The notes below the pieces were generated by a model. It searched no databases, was not told the DNA's origin, and worked only from the letters and a program-made list of their open reading frames with translations. From an uncultured Prevotellaceae bacterium (GTDB taxonomy: Bacteria; Bacteroidota; Bacteroidia; Bacteroidales; Bacteroidaceae): a stretch of DNA of 46,196 nt. The DNA is taken from the NCBI GenBank assembly GCA_900317305.1, contig ONGG01000024.1, forward strand, positions 1 to 46,196. The letters run 5' to 3'. Shown here in pieces: positions 41,854 to 46,196 of this stretch (positions are counted from its first letter, which is position 1; every line of letters starts with the position of its first letter). The translations under genes were made by a program, and so were the position numbers.

Positions 41854-41931
41854 AGAATTCTGAGTTTTTAAAGTCCTTAAGGTCTCTAAGGTCCTTAAAG
41901 TCTCTAAAGTTTCTAAACTCCTTAAGGTCTT
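41851..41931. repeat. 9-bp tandem repeat tract (AAGGTCTCT type)
   Basis: Units CTGAGAATT and CTGAGTTTT, then after one extra T AAAGTCCTT, AAGGTCTCT, AAGGTCCTT, AAAGTCTCT, AAAGTTTCT, AAACTCCTT and AAGGTCTTA. The first units resemble the tract at 5.4 kb and the later ones the tract at 23.8 kb, linking all three as one family. Confidence 0.85.
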
Positions 41932-41960
41932 ATTTCGGAAATGAAAAGAAAAGCAAGCTT

Positions 41961-42026
41961 TCCTTTTGCATTTCTCTCATTTATTCGTAACTTTGACGCT
42001 ATGCGTCGAAGCTACTCCGTCTCGGG
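41961..42026. repeat. Promoter-bearing dispersed repeat, second locus
   Basis: TTTGCATTTCTCTCATTTAT (41965-41984) leads to TAACTTTG (41988-41995), a GACGC-tat-GCGTC hairpin (41996-42008) and GAAGCTACTCCGTCTCGG. The same order (TTTGGCATTTCACTCACTTA, box, GCGAC-tct-GTCGC hairpin, GAAAGTACTCCCGTTCGG) occurs at 10257-10318. Confidence 0.6.
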
Positions 42027-42030
42027 ATAA

Positions 42031-42078
42031 AAAACAAACGAGTTTGTTTTGTTCTCCGCTCAACTTTTCGTAACTTTG
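42031..42078 (+). promoter_or_regulatory. Promoter of the DUF5606-pepT operon, with overlapping palindrome
   Basis: TTTG (42048-42051), a 19-nt spacer and TAACTTTG (42071-42078) match the consensus exactly, 36 nt before the ATG. A perfect 9-bp inverted repeat AAAACAAAC-ga-GTTTGTTTT (42031-42050) overlaps the -33 box and could be an operator or an upstream terminator. CGCTCAACTTTT in the spacer matches the tail of the 8-mer elements. Confidence 0.6.
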
Positions 42079-42113
42079 CACATACAATTCATAGATTAAT
42101 TCATTTCAGAAAA

Positions 42114-42560
42114 ATGGTACAGACAATTCTTTCCATAGCCGGTAAACCAGGGCTTTACAAACTGGTGTCGAGAGGAAAAGCAAATCTTATCGTCGAATCG
42201 TTCGATGAAACGCATAAACGTCAACCTGTGTTCTCTTCCGACAGGGTCACCAGCCTTGCCGACATCGCCATGTACACCGAGGCCGACGACGTGCCCCTGA
42301 TGAATGTGCTTGCCGCCATCCGCGACAAGGAGGAGGGTAAGGCTTGCTCGCTCAACTTCAAGAAGGCTCCCAGCGCCGAACTCAGGGCCTATTTCGCAGA
42401 GGTGCTGCCCGAGTTCGACCGCGACCGCGTGCACGACAGCGACATCCGCAAACTGCTCCAGTGGTATAACATCCTCATTGCCAACGGCATCTCCGATTTC
42501 GAGAAGGAAATGCAACCCACCGAGGGCGACAATATCGACGACCGCAAAGAACAAGAGTAA
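42114..42560 (+). CDS. DUF5606 family protein
   Basis: A 148-residue soluble protein beginning MVQTILSIAGKPGLYKLVSR, then GKANLIVESFDETHKR, which is the conserved start of DUF5606 proteins found across Bacteroidetes. The N-terminal half looks like a small beta barrel (about 1-70), the rest is helical (EGKACSLNFKKAPSAELRAY, ADVLPEFD-like region), with an acidic tail. Function unknown. pepT follows 21 nt downstream, so they share the promoter at 42048-42078. Confidence 0.85.
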   Translation: MVQTILSIAGKPGLYKLVSRGKANLIVESFDETHKRQPVFSSDRVTSLADIAMYTEADDVPLMNVLAAIRDKEEGKACSLNFKKAPSAELRAYFAEVLPEFDRDRVHDSDIRKLLQWYNILIANGISDFEKEMQPTEGDNIDDRKEQE

Positions 42561-42581
42561 CCTCCAACAAGCCACACCACC

Positions 42582-43805
42582 ATGAATATCACACAGCGGT
42601 TTCTCAACTATACCCAGTTCGACACGCAGTCGAGCGAGGAGTCACAGTCGGTGCCCAGCACCCCGAAGCAATTGGTGTTCGCCGAGTACCTGAAGAAAGA
42701 ACTCATCGACGAGGGCTTCAGCGATGTGGAGATGGACGACAAGGGCTATATCTATGCCACGCTCAAGTCGAACATGAGCAAGAAAGTGCCCACCATCGGC
42801 TTCATCTCGCACTACGACACCAGTCCCGACTGCAGCGGCGCCAACATCAAGGCCCGCATCGTGGAGAACTATCCCGGTGGCGACATCCTGCTCTCCGAGG
42901 GCATCGTCTCGTCGCCAAGCAAGTTCCCCGAACTCAATGCCCACATCGGCGAAGACCTCATCGTGACCGATGGCACCACCTTGCTGGGTGCCGACGACAA
43001 GGCTGGCATCGCCGAGATTGTGCAGGCCATGTGCTATCTGCGCGACCACGATGAGATCAAGCATGGCGACATCCGCATCGCTTTCAACCCCGATGAGGAG
43101 ATAGGTATGGGTGCCCATCATTTCGACGTCGAGAAATTCGGCTGCGAATGGGCCTACACCATCGATGGCGGCGACCTCGGCGACCTCGAGTTCGAGAACT
43201 TCAATGCCGCGTCGGCCAAGGTGCGCCTCAAGGGTGTGAGCGTGCATCCGGGCTATGCCAAGGGTAAAATGGTGAATGCCAACCTGTTGGCTGCGGAGTT
43301 CTCCGCCCTCCTGCCCGCCGACGAGACCCCCGAGACCACAGAGGGCTACCAGGGCTTCTACCATCTGCTGGGTATCCAGTCGAACATCGAGAACGCGCAA
43401 CTCTCCTATATCATCCGCGACCACGACCGCGACCGCTTCGAGCAGCGCAAGCGGTTCATCACGCAGTGTGCCCAGACCATCAACGACAAGTATGGTGAGG
43501 GAACCTGCCAGATCGAGGTGAAAGACCAGTACTACAACATGAAGGAGAAGATAGACCCCTGCATGCATGTCATCGACCTCGTGCTCAAGGCCATGAGCGA
43601 CTGTGGCGTGCCGGCCAAGGTCGAGCCTATCCGCGGAGGAACCGATGGCGCCCAACTCTCGTTCAAGGGCCTGCCGTGCCCCAATATCTTCGCAGGCGGT
43701 GTCAATTTCCACGGTCCCTATGAGTTTGTCTCCATCCAGGTGATGGAGAAGGCCATGCAGGTGATCGTGAGGATTTGCCAGCTCACCGCCCAGTACAATG
43801 ATTAA
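42582..43805 (+). CDS. pepT: Peptidase T (tripeptidase)
   Basis: A 407-residue M20B zinc aminopeptidase releasing the N-terminal residue of tripeptides. Ligands are seen in order: His and Asp in [10 protein letters not shown], the bridging Asp in [12 protein letters not shown], Glu-Glu in [15 protein letters not shown], Asp in [11 protein letters not shown] and the last His in [11 protein letters not shown]. The substrate-binding [15 protein letters not shown] is also present. Length is standard. A hairpin (AGAGTAGGGTG/CACCCTTCTCT, 43814-43841) follows the stop. Confidence 0.96.
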   Translation: MNITQRFLNYTQFDTQSSEESQSVPSTPKQLVFAEYLKKELIDEGFSDVEMDDKGYIYATLKSNMSKKVPTIGFISHYDTSPDCSGANIKARIVENYPGGDILLSEGIVSSPSKFPELNAHIGEDLIVTDGTTLLGADDKAGIAEIVQAMCYLRDHDEIKHGDIRIAFNPDEEIGMGAHHFDVEKFGCEWAYTIDGGDLGDLEFENFNAASAKVRLKGVSVHPGYAKGKMVNANLLAAEFSALLPADETPETTEGYQGFYHLLGIQSNIENAQLSYIIRDHDRDRFEQRKRFITQCAQTINDKYGEGTCQIEVKDQYYNMKEKIDPCMHVIDLVLKAMSDCGVPAKVEPIRGGTDGAQLSFKGLPCPNIFAGGVNFHGPYEFVSIQVMEKAMQVIVRICQLTAQYND

Positions 43806-43813
43806 ATCACAGG

Positions 43814-43841
43814 AGAGTAGGGTGGGCTAACACCCTTCTCT
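43814..43841 (+). terminator. Hairpin after pepT
   Basis: AGAGTAGGGTG (43814-43824) pairs with CACCCTTCTCT (43831-43841) with one T-T mismatch. Only TCCCCTC follows, so termination may be partial. Confidence 0.45.
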
Positions 43842-43865
43842 TCCCCTCATCACCCCACACTACGT

Positions 43866-46089
43866 ATGTCCGAACTTCCTGTACTCGTCAAGGACCTTGC
43901 CCTCATCCTTATTGTGGCGGGGGTGGTCACCCTTGTTTTCAAGCGGCTCAAGCAGCCTTTGGTGCTTGGCTACATCGTGGCCGGCTTCCTTGTCAGTCCG
44001 CACATGCCTTATACCATGTCGGTGGTGGACCAGGCCGCTGTGAAGACCTGGGGCGACATCGGCGCGATGTTCACCCTGTTCTCCCACGGACTTCAAGATG
44101 GGAGCCGCACCGGTCATCGCCACCATCACCATCGTCTTCTGTATGATGACCATAGGCATGCTGGTGGGCCATCTCTTCGGGTGGAGCAAGATGAACTGCA
44201 TCTTCCTCGGTGGCATGCTCGCCATGAGTTCCACCACCATCATCTACAAGGCGTTCGACGACCTCGGACTCGGACATCAGCAGTTTGCCAGTCTGGTGAT
44301 GAGCGTGCTCATCCTCGAGGATATCCTGGCCATCGTCATGATGGTGATGCTGGCGGCCATCGCCAGCGGCGGAGCCTCGGGTGGCATGATGCTCCTCGGA
44401 AGCGTGGGGCGCATCGGGTTCTTCCTCGTGCTCTGGTTCGTGGTGGGCATCTTCCTCATCCCTCTGCTGCTGCGCCAGTTCCGGAAAGACATCAACAACG
44501 AGACGCTGCTCATCGTGTCGCTCGGACTGTGCTGCCTCATGGCCGTGGTCTCCACCTTAGCGGGGTTCAGCAGCGCCTTCGGCGCCTTCGTCATGGGTTC
44601 CATCCTTGCCGAGACCATAGAGGCCGACAAGATTATCAAGGTGGTGGAGCCCGTGAAAAACCTCTTCGGAGCCATCTTCTTCGTGTCGGTGGGCATGCTT
44701 GTCGACCCGCAGATCATCATTTCGTATGCGGGTCCCATCATCGTGTTGGTGATCGCCATCCTCGTGGGACAGGCCGTCTTCGGAAGCCTTGGATTCCTCG
44801 TCAGCGGACAGTCGCTCAAGTCGGCCATGCGCTGCGGATTCTCCATGGCTCAGATCGGTGAGTTCTCCTTCATCATCGCCACGCTCGGACTCTCGCTCGG
44901 CGTCATCGGCGATTTCCTCTATCCTGTGGTCGTGGCCGTGTCGGTCATCACCACCTTCCTCACTCCTTATATGATGAGGGCTGCTGTGCCCTGCCATGAG
45001 TATTGCGAGAAGCACATGCCCAAGTCGTGGATCAGACGGCTCAACCACCTCACCCTGAGCCAGCCCACCAACAAGGTTGCCGACAACAAGTGGAAGAAGT
45101 TGCTTACCCAGATGTTCATCAACACTGGTGTCTACTCCATCCTATCGGCGGCTGTCATCGCGGTGATGCTCACCTTCTTCCTGCCATTCGTAAGGAGGCT
45201 GATGCCCTTGTTCTGGGGCAATCTGGTGTGCGGACTGGTCACGGTGTCGCTCATCTCGCCATTCCTCCGTGCCATCGTGGTGAAGAAGAACCACAGCGAG
45301 GAGTTCAAGGCGTTGTGGACGGAGAGCCGCCTCAACCGGTTCCCGCTGATGTTCACCGTGGTCGTGAGGCTGGCCATCGCCGTGGCGTTTGTGTTCTATG
45401 TGTGCCATTCGCTCACCGACTTCTCCAATGCCATCATCCTCAGCATCGGCGTGGCCATGGTGGGGCTCATGCTCCTCTCGCGCAGACTGAAGCACCGCAG
45501 CATCACGCTCGAGCGGATGTTCGTGCTCAACTTGCGCTCGCGCGACATCGAGGCGCAGGTGCACGGACGTCGTCGGCCACTCTACGAGGGGCGCTTGCTC
45601 GACCGCGATATCCACATTGCCGACTTCGAGGTGCCTTTCGACTCTGTCTGGTCGGGGCAGACCCTGAAGCAACTGCAGTTGGGCTCGCGCTATGGCGTGC
45701 TGGTGAGCAGCATCCTCAGAGCCAACCGCCGGCTCAACATCCCCGATGGCGACTCCGTAATCTTCCCCGGCGACAAGATGCAGGTCATCGGCAGCGACGA
45801 CCAGTTGGCTGCATTCAGCAAGGCGATGCAGACCGATGTCTATGCCGACGACTATGAGTTGGAGAAGCGTGAGATGAAGTTGCGCCGCATGGTCATCAGT
45901 GGCAACAGTCCGTTTGTGGGCAAGACGATGGCCGAGTGTGGCATCCGCCATGAGTTCAACTGCATGGTGGTGGGCTTGGAGGAAGGCATGGAGAATCTGT
46001 CGCAGGTGAGTCCTTCATATCGGTTCGAGAAGGGCGACATCATCTGGGTGGTGGGCGAACTCGACGACCTCAACCGGCTGATAAAATAA
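43866..46089 (+). pseudogene. KefB-type cation:proton antiporter with TrkA-C domains, frameshifted
   Basis: The first frame (43866 on) encodes MSELPVLVKDLALILIVAGV, VLGYIVAGFLVSPHMPYT and TWGDIGAMFTLFSHGL, the first helices of a CPA2 (KefB/KefC) antiporter. It then runs into nonsense. The second frame picks up at KMGAAPVIAT (ATG 44098) and continues through about ten helices, including MLAMSSTTIIYKAFDDLGLG and FGAFVMGSILAE, to two RCK C-type domains (VWSGQTLKQLQLGSRYGVLV and VGKTMAECGIRHEFN). At the junction (44086-44100) the usual 'GLEFSFKKL' segment is missing. A small deletion of length 2 modulo 3 explains both the loss and the shift. It may be a true mutation or an assembly error. An ATG restart at 44098 would lack the first helices. 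Confidence 0.8.
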
Positions 46090-46141
46090 TCTTCAGATTT
46101 ATTGGTGTCCGCTAAAAATGAATAACTGCCAGAACACGTGT

Positions 46142-46178
46142 CCGCAGTGCCGATAAACAGGCATTGCGGATTCGTTTT
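46142..46178 (+). terminator. Terminator after the antiporter
   Basis: CCGCAGTGCC (46142-46151) pairs with GGCATTGCGG (46160-46169) with one G-T pair, followed by ATTCGTTTTT. Confidence 0.7.
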
Positions 46179-46196
46179 TCAAAAAGTAAGCCCCTT

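Noticed and set aside
42031-42050. AAAACAAAC/GTTTGTTTT palindrome as the coaE terminator
   Set aside because: It lies 260 nt past coaE and overlaps the -33 box of the next promoter; an operator or chance AT palindrome is as likely.
1-46196. tRNA, rRNA or complete insertion sequence genes
   Set aside because: I saw no cloverleaf with a GGTTCGAATC-type arm, no rRNA signature and no transposase or integrase frame anywhere in the window.

Overview
The window looks like ordinary chromosome from a member of the Bacteroidota, most likely order Bacteroidales and Prevotella-like. The evidence is the gene content: a short MenE, a DUF5606 protein, a PF14905-type TonB-linked barrel, a T9SS-type C-terminus, a DUF4105/Lnb membrane protein and a Bacteroidetes-type NusB. 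The promoters agree: many genes have the TTTG-N19/20-TAnnTTTG pattern of the Bacteroidetes primary sigma factor, and few have a clear Shine-Dalgarno. Genus and species cannot be fixed from the sequence alone.

Layout. 1-63 is the tail of an unknown gene. 64-680 is a gene-free stretch with a large cruciform-like inverted repeat and a structured corA leader. 0.68-6.5 kb: corA, a DUF349 protein, pepD and a flippase-like membrane protein. 6.9-10.3 kb: translation genes rsmA, frr and rsgA plus a YhcC-type radical SAM gene. 10.4-14.5 kb: a secreted beta-propeller protein, a PorT-like barrel, mnmA and a small lipoprotein. 14.5-19.3 kb (minus strand): one tight operon lysS-gpsA-pgi-HAD phosphatase-lipoprotein. 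19.6-25.9 kb: menaquinone genes, a hotdog thioesterase followed by menF-menD-menB-menC-menE. They convert chorismate towards 1,4-dihydroxy-2-naphthoate; menH, menA and ubiE are not here.

25.9-31.9 kb (minus strand) is the accessory part, visibly more AT-rich. It holds two large secreted proteins that share a C-terminal region but end differently, one in a dockerin pair and one in a T9SS-type sorting tail. Each is followed by a small protein of 68 or 59 residues of one family (MKKxYxxP start, SKS(N)VWD near the end). A DUF4105 membrane protein lies between them, and a 38-codon leader ORF precedes the T9SS-type gene. I consider this the best candidate for an undescribed system.

32.0-46.2 kb returns to core genes: aroB, a TonB-linked outer-membrane protein with a glycine-rich tail, rplY-pth-hslR, nusB-yajC-ybbR-like, coaE, DUF5606-pepT, and a KefB-like antiporter whose reading frame is broken near its start. 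Intergenic spaces across the window carry at least three families of dispersed repeats: 9-bp tandem tracts, palindromic elements built of GGAGTTCA 8-mers, and a promoter-bearing repeat. These explain most of the non-coding DNA.
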